Source: an uncultured Pseudomonadota bacterium (lineage in GTDB: Bacteria; Pseudomonadota; Gammaproteobacteria; Steroidobacterales; Steroidobacteraceae). From it: 27,482 nt of DNA. Below, piece by piece: positions 7,625 through 14,823 of this stretch. The notes beneath the pieces were generated by a model. That model saw only the letters and a program-made list of their open reading frames with translations. It was not told the origin of the DNA and did not search any database. Within the stretch, counting starts at the first letter, position 1. Each line of letters starts with the position of its first letter. Location of the stretch: assembly GCA_946479515.1 (NCBI GenBank), contig CAMLGF010000047.1, positions 1 through 27,482 on the forward strand, written 5' to 3'. The translations under genes and the position numbers were made by a program.

Positions 7625-8176
7625 TCAGCCCGAGAAGCGCTTCACCCACATGGCGTACTTGTCCATCCAGCCGTGCAGGAATTTTCGCGTGTCGGCATTG
7701 GCGATGCCGCCGGTCTCATCGAAGAAACCGTCCTTGATCTGCAGATAGACCTCGGGCTGCCCGAGCGTGGGCATGTCGAGATACGCGAGGATGGTGCGCA
7801 GATGCAGCTGCGCAACCGCCGTGCCGATGGCACCGATGGACGCCCCGAGGATGCCCGCGGGCTTGCCCGCCCACGCGCTCTGTCCGTACGGCCGCGAGGC
7901 ATTGTCGAGCGCGTTCTTGAGCACGCCGGGCACCGAACGGTTGTACTCGGGCGTGAAGAAGAGCACCGCGTCCACGGCGCGCAGCTCGCTCTTGAGCCGC
8001 TGCACTTCCGGCGCCTGCGCGTTGTCCTGGTCCTGGTTGTACAGCGGCAGATCGCCAATGCGCAGTTCCTTGAAGCTGAAGTCCGCGGGCCCGAGCTTGA
8101 CGACGGCGTTGGCCAGCTTGCGGTTGATGGATTCCTTGCGGAGGCTGCCGACGATGTAACCGATCTGCTTGGGCAT
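7625..8176 (-). CDS. NADPH-dependent FMN reductase / quinone reductase (flavodoxin fold)
   Basis: A 183-residue flavoprotein of the YieF/ChrR group. The phosphate-binding loop for FMN is 'GSLRKESINRKLA' near the N-terminus. 'LPLYNQD' and 'FFTPEYNRSVPGVLKNALD' are the family signatures around the flavin and dimer interface, and 'KPAGILGASIGAIGTAVAQ' forms the next strand and loop. These enzymes reduce quinones, chromate or other electrophiles by two-electron transfer and can guard against oxidative stress. The ATG at 8176 is well supported by AAAAGGAG six bases upstream. It is probably the first gene of a unit with the SDR gene that follows. Confidence 0.92.
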   Translation of the reverse strand: MPKQIGYIVGSLRKESINRKLANAVVKLGPADFSFKELRIGDLPLYNQDQDNAQAPEVQRLKSELRAVDAVLFFTPEYNRSVPGVLKNALDNASRPYGQSAWAGKPAGILGASIGAIGTAVAQLHLRTILAYLDMPTLGQPEVYLQIKDGFFDETGGIANADTRKFLHGWMDKYAMWVKRFSG

Positions 8177-8689
8177 TCCTGACTCCTTTTGCCCGATCTT
8201 CGCAGAATCCCGCGATCGATCTGTAGGAGGACGGGTGTGGCTGCGCCCCGCGTCCGGGGAGCGCACACCCTCCCCTGCGCCGACTGCTACGCACCAACCT
8301 GGGTCGCGCGCGGGCGGAACCCCATGGGCCGGCGACCAGCGGTTCGCTGCCCGTATGCCAGGCGCGGGCCGCCGCTCGCGAAGCGCTCTGGCCGGGTGTC
8401 GGCCGGCCACGCGAGCTAACTACCCAGGCGACACTGCGCGTTCGCCCGCGTGCCGGGCGCCCGCACGTATTTCCGGCATCGACGCCATGCCGGACCGGGC
8501 GTTCCCGGCCGCCAGCCGGGGAAGGCCGGCCGTCCTGAGTCGGGAACCGGCGCGACCCGGACCGGCCGTGGACGCTGGGCTGGCGGGTGCGCAGCGAATT
8601 TTTCCCGCGACGCGCGGAACTTTGGGGCATCGGCGCGAGACAAGAGTGCTGGTATCGCAACGTCTTCGAGAAGCGTTAGAGTCTCGCTC
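8177..8689. other. 513-bp intergenic region between divergent genes
   Basis: This separates the minus-strand FMN reductase gene from the plus-strand TPR gene and should hold both promoters, although I cannot point to convincing hexamers. The only structured element is an imperfect hairpin at about 8233-8270, preceded by GTAGGAGG (listed separately). The rest is GC-rich with short open frames that lack ribosome-binding sites and family-like features. Confidence 0.5.
8222..8270 (+). repeat. REP-like imperfect palindrome with GTAG head
   Basis: TGTAGGAGG is followed by a GC-rich imperfect hairpin. Outer arms are GGGTGT (8233-8238) and ACACCC (8265-8270). Inner arms are GCGCCCCG and CGGGG-A-GCGC. 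REP elements of Pseudomonas, Stenotrophomonas and relatives begin with a GTAG/GGAG head and an imperfect palindrome. Only one copy is in the window, so membership of a repeat family is unproven. Confidence 0.35.
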
Positions 8690-10120
8690 ATGTCAGCACG
8701 CTTTCACCTGCCGTGGCTGGGCGCCGCGGCACTGTTCCTGTCCGCCGCGCCGGTCCTGGCCGTCACCGATGCCGACCGCGTGGCGGTGTACCGGGATTTC
8801 CTGGCCCAATACCAGGCCAGGAAATACGCCGACGCGCAGCCGCTGGCCGAGAAGCTGGTGGCGCTCACCGAGGAGCAGTACGGCGCGGATGACCTGCAGC
8901 TCACGAGCCCGCTCACCAATCTCGCGACGGTGCACTATCGGCAGGGCCACTACGCCGAGGCCATCGAGAACTACCAGCGTTCGCTGCGCATCCTGCAGGC
9001 CAAATCCACCATCGCCGACAAGCAGCAGATCATCCCGCTGCACGGCCTGGGCGTGGCCTTCCTGGCCAACAAGGATCCGGAGTCGGCGGTGGTCGCGCTC
9101 AAGCGCGCCGCGGATCTGTCGCGCAACACCGATGGCCTGTTCAACATCCACCAGATCGAGTTCATCGATCCGCTGATCAATGCCTACGCAGCCACGGGCC
9201 GCTACGCCGAGGCCGACAAGGAAGCCCAATACGCACTGCGAGTCGAGGAAGCGGCGTTCGGCCGCAACTCGGTGGAGCTCATCCCGCGGCTCGACAAGCT
9301 GGCACAGTGGTTCGAGTACGATCGCCGCTATACCAGCGAGCGCAACGTTTACGAGCGCGCGCTCGGCATCCTCGCCCGCGGCGCACCGGAAAACGACCTG
9401 CGGCGTGTGGAACCGCTGCGCGGCATTGCCCGCGCCTATCGGCTCGAAGCCTTCTATGGCGCCGAGGGCGCCGACTCGGGCGCAACCTTCAATACCGGCG
9501 GCGCCGGGGCGCCGGTGTTCAGCGACGGCACGCAGCAGCGCCGCGGAGAGGCCTCGCTGCTCGCCGCGCTGGCCGTGGTGGAGGCCAACCCGCCGATCGA
9601 TCTCAACCTGCGCGGCGCGGTGCTCACCGATCTCGGCGACTGGTACCTGGTCACCAATGTGCAGCGCCGCGCGTACGACACTTATGCGGAAGCCTGGAAG
9701 GCCTTTGCGGCGGTGGGCAACAGCCAGGTGCTCTCCGCGCCACGACTGCTGGCGTATCGCCCGCCCATCAGCTCCGTGGATCGCTCGCAGCTCGACCCGG
9801 CGGAGGCCGTGGTCAAGGTGATCGAACTACACCTGACGGTGGATCGTGACGGACGCGTCGACAAGGCGACCTCGCCCACGACCGATGTGCCCGACGCGAT
9901 TCTGCGCAGCACTCTCACCGCGGTGAAGCGCGCGCGCTATGCGCCGCGCATCGACAACGGCGTCGCGGTGCCCACCGAGGACGTGCTGTTCTACGAGAAG
10001 GTGCTGGTCAAAGCGCCGCCGGCGGACTCGCAGCCGTCATCCGGGACGGCGGAGGAGCCGTCGGTGGAGCCTCCGCCGGAGGCTCCGGCGCCGGTTCCGC
10101 TGGAGCCGGCGAAGACGTAG
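8690..10120 (+). CDS. Exported TPR protein with TonB-like C-terminal domain
   Basis: A 476-residue protein with a clear Sec signal peptide, cleaved near 'APVLA|VT' (residue about 24). Residues about 30-260 are helical TPR repeats ('NLATVHYRQGHYAEAIENYQRSLRI', 'GLGVAFLANKDPESAVVALKRA', 'AYAATGRYAEADKEAQYALRVEE'). Residues about 380-455 follow the TonB_C pattern ('VIELHLTVDRDGRVDKAT' then 'AVKRARYAPRI'). A Pro/Glu-rich tail ends the protein. TPR plus TonB_C suggests a periplasmic scaffold that binds partner proteins. The ATG at 8690 is fixed by the signal peptide, but its ribosome-binding site is weak. The last 113 bp overlap the convergent lipoprotein gene. Its position at the end of the ten-gene cluster suggests a related role. 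Confidence 0.9.
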   Translation: MSARFHLPWLGAAALFLSAAPVLAVTDADRVAVYRDFLAQYQARKYADAQPLAEKLVALTEEQYGADDLQLTSPLTNLATVHYRQGHYAEAIENYQRSLRILQAKSTIADKQQIIPLHGLGVAFLANKDPESAVVALKRAADLSRNTDGLFNIHQIEFIDPLINAYAATGRYAEADKEAQYALRVEEAAFGRNSVELIPRLDKLAQWFEYDRRYTSERNVYERALGILARGAPENDLRRVEPLRGIARAYRLEAFYGAEGADSGATFNTGGAGAPVFSDGTQQRRGEASLLAALAVVEANPPIDLNLRGAVLTDLGDWYLVTNVQRRAYDTYAEAWKAFAAVGNSQVLSAPRLLAYRPPISSVDRSQLDPAEAVVKVIELHLTVDRDGRVDKATSPTTDVPDAILRSTLTAVKRARYAPRIDNGVAVPTEDVLFYEKVLVKAPPADSQPSSGTAEEPSVEPPPEAPAPVPLEPAKT

Positions 10121-10859
10121 CCGGCGGCTCGGGCAGGCTGGCGGGCGCGTTCTTCGCGACCACCGGTATCTCGTTGATGGGCAGCGCCTCGATGGTCAGT
10201 TCGGAAGCCGCGGCTTGCGCCTCGGGCGAGCCCGGCGTCGGCGCCACCTTGGGCGTGAGCGCTTGCGAGGCGAGCAGCGGCTTGGCGACGTCGAGCGCCT
10301 GGAATTGCGTGAGGAACTTGGCGGCCGCGTCGCGCATGGCGGCATAGGAGGCGATCGCCAGCTCTTCCTGGCCGTTGCCGATGGCCGGCGGCGGACCGCT
10401 GCCGTAGCCGGTGAGCGTGAGCATGTCGACCTGCTCGCCGGCCGGCGAGTAGATGTAGATCTGGTAGCGGATGGTCACCGCGCAATAGGCGCCGCCGGTC
10501 TCCTTGGCATTGGCGAACGAGTACTGCTCGATGCGCGGCTCGAAGATGGCCAGCACGCCGGGTTCCTTGCGAGCCGAATCCAGATCGTCGAAGAATTTCG
10601 CGTCGCGGAATTCGGCGGCGAAGATCTCCTCGACGATGTGCTTGTGCGCCGGGCCGAGATGCGCCTCGTAGTCGACGCTGGCGCGGGTTTCCTTGTGCAC
10701 GTAGTTGGCCACTTCGGGCGTGACCACCACCGCCACCTTGGCCGGCACGGCCTCGATAAGCGGCTTGGGCAGGTCGCCCTCGGGCTGCACCGCAACCGCG
10801 GCGCAGCCGGCCGTGACGAGCATGACCGCGAGCAGGGCAAGTGGCGCGAGGCGTATCAT
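10008..10859 (-). CDS. Lipoprotein with Pro/Ala-rich tail, last gene of the kinase-vWA cluster
   Basis: A 283-residue predicted lipoprotein; the lipobox is VTAGC with Cys19. The mature part (about 30-200) is an alpha/beta domain ('KVAVVVTPEVANYVHKETRAS', 'GVLAIFEPRIEQYSF', 'VTIRYQIYIYSPAGEQVDMLTLTGYG'). It resembles the small envelope lipoproteins found next to secretion or assembly systems, but I cannot name its family. From about 210 to the end it is Pro/Ala/Glu-rich. It follows the first vWA gene by 26 bp. Its 3' end overlaps the opposite-strand TPR gene by 113 bp, so both tails are read from the same DNA. Confidence 0.85.
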   Translation of the reverse strand: MIRLAPLALLAVMLVTAGCAAVAVQPEGDLPKPLIEAVPAKVAVVVTPEVANYVHKETRASVDYEAHLGPAHKHIVEEIFAAEFRDAKFFDDLDSARKEPGVLAIFEPRIEQYSFANAKETGGAYCAVTIRYQIYIYSPAGEQVDMLTLTGYGSGPPPAIGNGQEELAIASYAAMRDAAAKFLTQFQALDVAKPLLASQALTPKVAPTPGSPEAQAAASELTIEALPINEIPVVAKNAPASLPEPPATSSPAPAEPAPEPPAEAPPTAPPPSRMTAASPPAAL

Positions 10860-10885
10860 GAGACTGCTCCCGGTCTAACTATTGC

Positions 10886-11935
10886 CTAGCTGATGCAGCG
10901 CGGCGCGCCGAGCACGTCCACCTTGACCGCGCAACCCGGACCGCCGATGGTGAGGCCGACGAACGTGCCTTCGTTGTCGTCGCACATGGCGCGCATTAAA
11001 ACAGAAAAGCGCGCGTTGATGTGCGCGGGCGAGCTCGTGCCATTCGGCATGCCGATGGCGTGGATGCGGATCTTGTGGCGGCCCTGCCGGTCCACGGGGT
11101 TGTACTTGCGCACGGCGGCCAGCGCCGCTTCCACCGAGGCGCCGGTGAAGTCGTCGCCGATGACGTACACGCTGATCTTCTTGTCCGCCGACCACCAGCC
11201 CTGCACCGCGGCGCCGATGCCTTCGATGGGGTTGGAGTTGCTGTAGGACTTCCAGTTCACCATGGCCGAGAGCACCTTGGCGCGCTGCGCCGGTGTGTCC
11301 TGCAGCCACTGGCCGCGGGTGCTCGCGAACATGGGCTTGCCCTCGTCATCGAGCACCTGCATGCCCTTCACCTTGGGATAGATGTCGAGGATCTCCTTCA
11401 TCACGTTCTGGGCATTCTCCCAGTTGTCGGCCTGCATGCTGCCCGACGTATCGATGACGAAGATGATCCACTCGCTGTCCACCGGGATGCCGGCGACCGC
11501 GAGCACGCTGGGGTCCTTGCGCGGCGCGTTCTTGAGCAGCCGGGCCATCTCGGCCGTGAGCGTCTGGTGCGCGGCGACGAGCTCGGTCTCGACGATGTTG
11601 GTGACCGTGGCCTCGCCCTTGCTGGCCTTGAACTCGCCGCGGATCTTGGAAAGGTCGCCGGCCATGAGCGCGACCTTGCGCTGCGCCTCGTTGAGCACGC
11701 TCATGCGGCCCTGCAGCTCGCGATTGAGCACGTCGGTCTCGCCGCGCAGATCGAACAGCTGCCGCTGCAGGGCGTCGATCTGCTGCTTGAGATCCTTCTC
11801 GCTGCGTTCGATGACCACGGGCTGGCCGACGTCGGTGAGCACCAGCAGCAGGATGATGGCGCCGAAGCCACAGCAGATGCAGTCGAGGAACGACAGCGTG
11901 AAGACTTCGAATTCGCGACGTTTGCCGAGAGCCAT
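10886..11935 (-). CDS. Membrane-anchored vWA-domain protein 1
   Basis: A 349-residue protein. A short basic N-terminus leads into the motif FTLSFLDCICCGFGA and a single membrane span (about 13-35), which places an Asp (residue 18) at the start of the span. A coiled coil follows (about 43-100). The von Willebrand A domain begins near residue 155 and has an intact metal-ion motif, DTSGSM (162-167). A later 'YVIGDDF' segment fits the following conserved strand. vWA domains bind ligands through a divalent metal at that motif. The protein is a paralogue of the next gene upstream (21-bp spacing), with the same N-terminal motif. The ATG at 11935 has AGAGG about nine bases upstream. Confidence 0.92.
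   Translation of the reverse strand: MALGKRREFEVFTLSFLDCICCGFGAIILLLVLTDVGQPVVIERSEKDLKQQIDALQRQLFDLRGETDVLNRELQGRMSVLNEAQRKVALMAGDLSKIRGEFKASKGEATVTNIVETELVAAHQTLTAEMARLLKNAPRKDPSVLAVAGIPVDSEWIIFVIDTSGSMQADNWENAQNVMKEILDIYPKVKGMQVLDDEGKPMFASTRGQWLQDTPAQRAKVLSAMVNWKSYSNSNPIEGIGAAVQGWWSADKKISVYVIGDDFTGASVEAALAAVRKYNPVDRQGRHKIRIHAIGMPNGTSSPAHINARFSVLMRAMCDDNEGTFVGLTIGGPGCAVKVDVLGAPRCIS
10989..11015. other. AT-rich patch flanked by GCGCGC inside the vWA1 gene
   Basis: GCGCGC at 10989-10994 and at 11009-11015 flank 14 bases of A/T-rich sequence inside the vWA1 coding region. On the coding strand it reads Phe-Ser-Val-Leu with TTT, TCT, GTT and TTA codons. TTA is exceptional in this GC-rich window. 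It can form a hairpin with an AT-rich loop. It may be a local mutation or a structure; no function is shown. Confidence 0.4.
11871..11911 (-). repeat. 41-bp exact direct repeat, copy in vWA1
   Basis: These 41 bases are identical to 12993-13033 and encode the shared EVFTLSFLDCICC segment of the two vWA paralogues. The match stops sharply on both sides, while the rest of the two genes has diverged. The copies are 1,122 bp apart in direct orientation. Confidence 0.95.
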
Positions 11936-11956
11936 GTGTCGTGCGCCTCTTCTGCC

Positions 11957-13057
11957 TTACGGCCAGTCGCGTGACGGAACCACGAACGAGCCACTGGTGC
12001 GGCGCGCGAGCCGCCAGAAGGCGTGCGTGGACAGTGGATCGCCCTTCATGGGCAGCATGACCACGTCCATGGGCGTGTCCTTCTCGAGCGTGCCCATCGC
12101 GTCGTCGAACAGCTTCTCGCGTTCGCGGCCGTTGATGAACTTGCGCGCCGGCGGCACCGAGCCCTGCGTGGGCAGGCCATCGGTGATCAGGATGATCTGG
12201 TCGGGCTTGGGGTCCATGGTGCGGATGGCGAGAAAGGCGTTCACCAGGCTCGTGCCTTCGGCGGGCGTGATGCCGCGCGCCGCCGCCAGCACGCCGTTGA
12301 TGGCGCGCGGATCGTTCGAATCCAGCCACTGGCCGGCGGTGCTCGCCTGCACGGGCCTGGCCTTGGCACTGAAACCGATCACCTGGAACTTGCTGTTGTC
12401 GGGCAGTTGGGCCGTGAGCCACTCGACGATGTCGAGCGCGCGCCGCCACTTGAGCGCGGCGCGCCGCATGGGCTCGGGCTGGTTGCGCAGCCGGATCACC
12501 TTGGCGATGTCCTCGTCCATCATGCTGGCCGAGGTGTCGAGCAGCACCAGGATGCGCCGCCCCTTCACCTGCATGGCGCTGATGTATTTGCGATTGCCGC
12601 GGCCGCGGAAGGATTTCACACGCTCGCCGGCCGGCGCCTTGTCGAGTGCGCCGCCCTGCAGGCGCTTGACGCCCTCCTCCAGAGACTTGATGTCGGCCTT
12701 GAGCTGGTTGATGTGCTCGCGGCGCGCGATGCTCTCGTCGTCGTAGCTCGACGACTGCTCGCGGCGCTCCTTGAGCTCGGCGGCCACGCGGATGGCGCGC
12801 GCCCGGGCGGCGTCGGCATCCTCGTCGGTCTTCTCGAGCGTGTTCCGCAGCAGCACCAGGTTCTTGGTGCCCTCCTTCACTTCCTCTTCGAGCTTGGAGA
12901 CTTCGCCGGTGAGCTGATCGATGCGGATGATCTCCTGCGCGCCCACGTGCGCCTGCACGATGGTGTAGAAGAGCACCACCGCGCCGAAACCGCAGCAGAT
13001 GCAGTCGAGGAACGACAGCGTGAAGACTTCGAAGGCGCGGCGCTTCTTCACTGCCAC
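11957..13057 (-). CDS. Membrane-anchored vWA-domain protein 2
   Basis: A 366-residue paralogue of vWA protein 1. Residues 9-26 repeat the EVFTLSFLDCICCGFGA membrane motif, followed by a span to about residue 36 and a long charged coiled coil (about 44-135). The vWA domain starts near 165 with metal-ion motif DTSASM (174-179). 'EGTSLVNAF' supplies the conserved Thr and 'LITDGLPTQG' the conserved Asp, so the metal site is complete. The GTG start at 13057 is supported by GGAGG eight bases upstream and lies one base after the FHA gene's stop (TGACGTG), which suggests translational coupling. The two paralogues keep the same layout, which fits a hetero-oligomer or a duplicated adaptor. Confidence 0.92.
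   Translation of the reverse strand: MAVKKRRAFEVFTLSFLDCICCGFGAVVLFYTIVQAHVGAQEIIRIDQLTGEVSKLEEEVKEGTKNLVLLRNTLEKTDEDADAARARAIRVAAELKERREQSSSYDDESIARREHINQLKADIKSLEEGVKRLQGGALDKAPAGERVKSFRGRGNRKYISAMQVKGRRILVLLDTSASMMDEDIAKVIRLRNQPEPMRRAALKWRRALDIVEWLTAQLPDNSKFQVIGFSAKARPVQASTAGQWLDSNDPRAINGVLAAARGITPAEGTSLVNAFLAIRTMDPKPDQIILITDGLPTQGSVPPARKFINGREREKLFDDAMGTLEKDTPMDVVMLPMKGDPLSTHAFWRLARRTSGSFVVPSRDWP
12993..13033 (-). repeat. 41-bp exact direct repeat, copy in vWA2
   Basis: This is the second copy of the repeat at 11871-11911 and encodes the N-terminal membrane motif of vWA2. Recombination between the copies would fuse the vWA2 start to the vWA1 body and remove one gene in frame. Confidence 0.95.
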
Positions 13058-13058
13058 G

Positions 13059-14408
13059 TCACTGCCCTCCGAATGCGGCCGCGGAGATCAGCGTGAACTC
13101 GACGCCCGGCGTGCCGACGCGCACGCGATCCCCGGGGCGCACGCCGGCGCGCTCGCGCACGCGCGCGCCGTTGACCCAGGTGCCATAGCGGCTGTGGTCG
13201 ATGAGCACGGTGCGCTCGCCCTCGCGGCGCAGGGAGCAGTGCCGGCGCGACACGCCGGCCGCCGCGCGCGGCAGCGTGATGTGCGGCGAGTCGCTGACTT
13301 CCTCGGTGCCGATGGTGAGGCCCGCCTCGGGGAAGCGCATGGAATCGCCGCCATAGAGAATGTGCGTCACCGGCAGCGCGCGCGCGGGTGAGGTGGTGGC
13401 CGATGCCACGTATTCCACGTCGGCCGCGAGAGAATGCCCGTCGATGCGTGCCGCGCGGCGCCGCAGGCGTGGCGCCTGGGCGGCTTCGGCCTGCTGCAGC
13501 GAGGCGGCCACTGCGGCGATGCCGGCCGGCGCGATCACCAGGCCGTCCTGCTCGAGCTCGAGCAATCGCGTGAGGAATCCCGGCCAGCGGCGCGACTCGG
13601 CCGGCAGCACCAGCGCCGTGCCCTCGCCCGCGATGCGCGCCGAGCGCGTGAGGCGCGCCAGCTCACGATAGAACGACTGCGCGGCATCGACGAACAGCGG
13701 CGCCTCCACGTCCACGGCGAAGCGCGCGCCGTCGGATTCGACCACGGCTTCCACCTTGCCCTCGACCGCGGCACGCGCGGCCAGCGCGGGCAGGTCGGCG
13801 AACAGGCTCTGCTCGGTAGTCAGGCTCAGCAGCGGGTCGAAACGCGTGTTCTTCACCAACGCCGCGGCGACCACGCTCAGCCACAGGTCGTACACATCCA
13901 GCAGGTTGGCGCGTTCGCTGACGAACGATTCCTCGAACGCGCACTCCGCGCCGCCGAGCACGCGCGTTGCGGTGGCGGAGCGCCAGCCGGCTTCCAGCAC
14001 CACGTAGTGTTCGCGATCCGTCACGGCGGCGGCGGTGAGCGTGGCCGCATCGACGAAGTCGCGCACGTCGGCGCCGGCGGCGCTCAGCGCTCCGCGCAGG
14101 CTCGCCAGGGCCGGGGCATCGAGATCGGGCGGCACGGCCACGACCATGTCGACGCGTTCGCTCACGCCGAGCGCACGCAGGTGCGCCTGCATCTCGCGGG
14201 CCACGTTGCGCGCGGCGTGCTCGTCTCGACCGAGCTGACGCCAGTGATTCAGCGACACCTCGTCGGGACGGCCGCGCGCCACGGCGAGCGCCACGCGGCC
14301 GAAGCGCGGCTCGCGCGCCACGGTCTCCACGGCCAGCGGCTCAGTGGCGAGCAGCGCGCCATCGCGGGCGAGAGACAGCGTGTGGTGATCGAAATGCAGG
14401 CCGTACAT
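13059..14408 (-). CDS. FHA-domain protein with a possible actin/Hsp70-like N-terminal region
   Basis: A 449-residue soluble protein. The C-terminal part (about 345-442) is a well-kept forkhead-associated domain: 'LTIGTEEVSDSPHITL', then 'GVSRRHCSL' with the Ser-Arg-x-His phosphothreonine-binding motif, 'HSRYGTWVNGARV', and 'RPGDRVRVG'. It should therefore read phosphothreonine marks, probably made by the kinase encoded upstream. The first 330 residues ('MYGLHFDHHTLSLARDGALLATEPL', 'VDMVVAVPPDLDAPALASLRGALSAAGADV', 'VVLEAGWRSATATRV') have the rhythm of an ASKHA (actin/Hsp70) fold, but I see no intact phosphate-binding loops. That assignment is tentative. The start lies four bases after the stop of the small Pro-rich gene, and the stop is one base before the vWA2 start. 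Confidence 0.85.
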   Translation of the reverse strand: MYGLHFDHHTLSLARDGALLATEPLAVETVAREPRFGRVALAVARGRPDEVSLNHWRQLGRDEHAARNVAREMQAHLRALGVSERVDMVVAVPPDLDAPALASLRGALSAAGADVRDFVDAATLTAAAVTDREHYVVLEAGWRSATATRVLGGAECAFEESFVSERANLLDVYDLWLSVVAAALVKNTRFDPLLSLTTEQSLFADLPALAARAAVEGKVEAVVESDGARFAVDVEAPLFVDAAQSFYRELARLTRSARIAGEGTALVLPAESRRWPGFLTRLLELEQDGLVIAPAGIAAVAASLQQAEAAQAPRLRRRAARIDGHSLAADVEYVASATTSPARALPVTHILYGGDSMRFPEAGLTIGTEEVSDSPHITLPRAAAGVSRRHCSLRREGERTVLIDHSRYGTWVNGARVRERAGVRPGDRVRVGTPGVEFTLISAAAFGGQ

Positions 14409-14412
14409 GTGG

Positions 14413-14823
14413 CTAGGTATTCGTGGGGAAACTGACGCTCGAATCGGCGTCGTATTGCAGGTCGGGCGGCAGATCCTCGGGCGCGATGCCCTCGTAGGGA
14501 TCCTTGTCCGCCTGCGGCTCTTCGCTGCCGCTGTCGCCGGCGGGCCGGGCAGCGCCGGCCGTGGGCTCGGCCGGCTTGCCTGCGCCGCCCGGCGCGGGCT
14601 TGTCGGCATCCGGAATGGAGGCCGGCGGCGCCGGGCGGTCCCCGGAGGGCGCCGGCGCACTGTCGCCCGGCGGCGCGCCGACCGGCGGCGTGCCCGAGGC
14701 TGGCTTGTCCGCGGGCGGTGGCCCGATGCGATGCACAGGTGTGTTCAGCATGGCCGTGGTCGCGGCAATCGCGGCCACCGCGGCGAGCGCGATGGCGAAC
14801 AGGCTGAAAATCACGTTCCTCAC
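14413..14823 (-). CDS. Small membrane-anchored Pro/Ala/Gly-rich protein
   Basis: A 136-residue protein. An N-terminal hydrophobic segment (about 4-25, 'VIFSLFAIALAAVAAIAATTAML') is either a signal anchor or a signal peptide. A disordered stretch rich in Pro, Ala and Gly fills about 30-105. A conserved-looking acidic end follows ('DPYEGIAPEDLPPDLQYD'). The GTG start overlaps the preceding gene's stop by four bases (GTGA), a sign of translational coupling. No family is recognised. As a short anchored linker between the FHA/PEGA protein and the FHA protein it may be a docking peptide. It also contains Thr and Ser that could serve as kinase targets, but nothing in the sequence shows that. Confidence 0.75.
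   Translation of the reverse strand: MRNVIFSLFAIALAAVAAIAATTAMLNTPVHRIGPPPADKPASGTPPVGAPPGDSAPAPSGDRPAPPASIPDADKPAPGGAGKPAEPTAGAARPAGDSGSEEPQADKDPYEGIAPEDLPPDLQYDADSSVSFPTNT

Noticed and set aside
8416..8691. 91-codon minus-strand frame starting opposite the TPR start codon
   Set aside because: No ribosome-binding site, Pro/Arg-rich second half without family features, and it overlaps the likely promoter region of the TPR gene.
8169..9176. Plus-strand frame of 335 codons across the intergenic region
   Set aside because: It enters the TPR gene in another frame and its translation is Arg/Ser/Pro-rich low-complexity shadow sequence.
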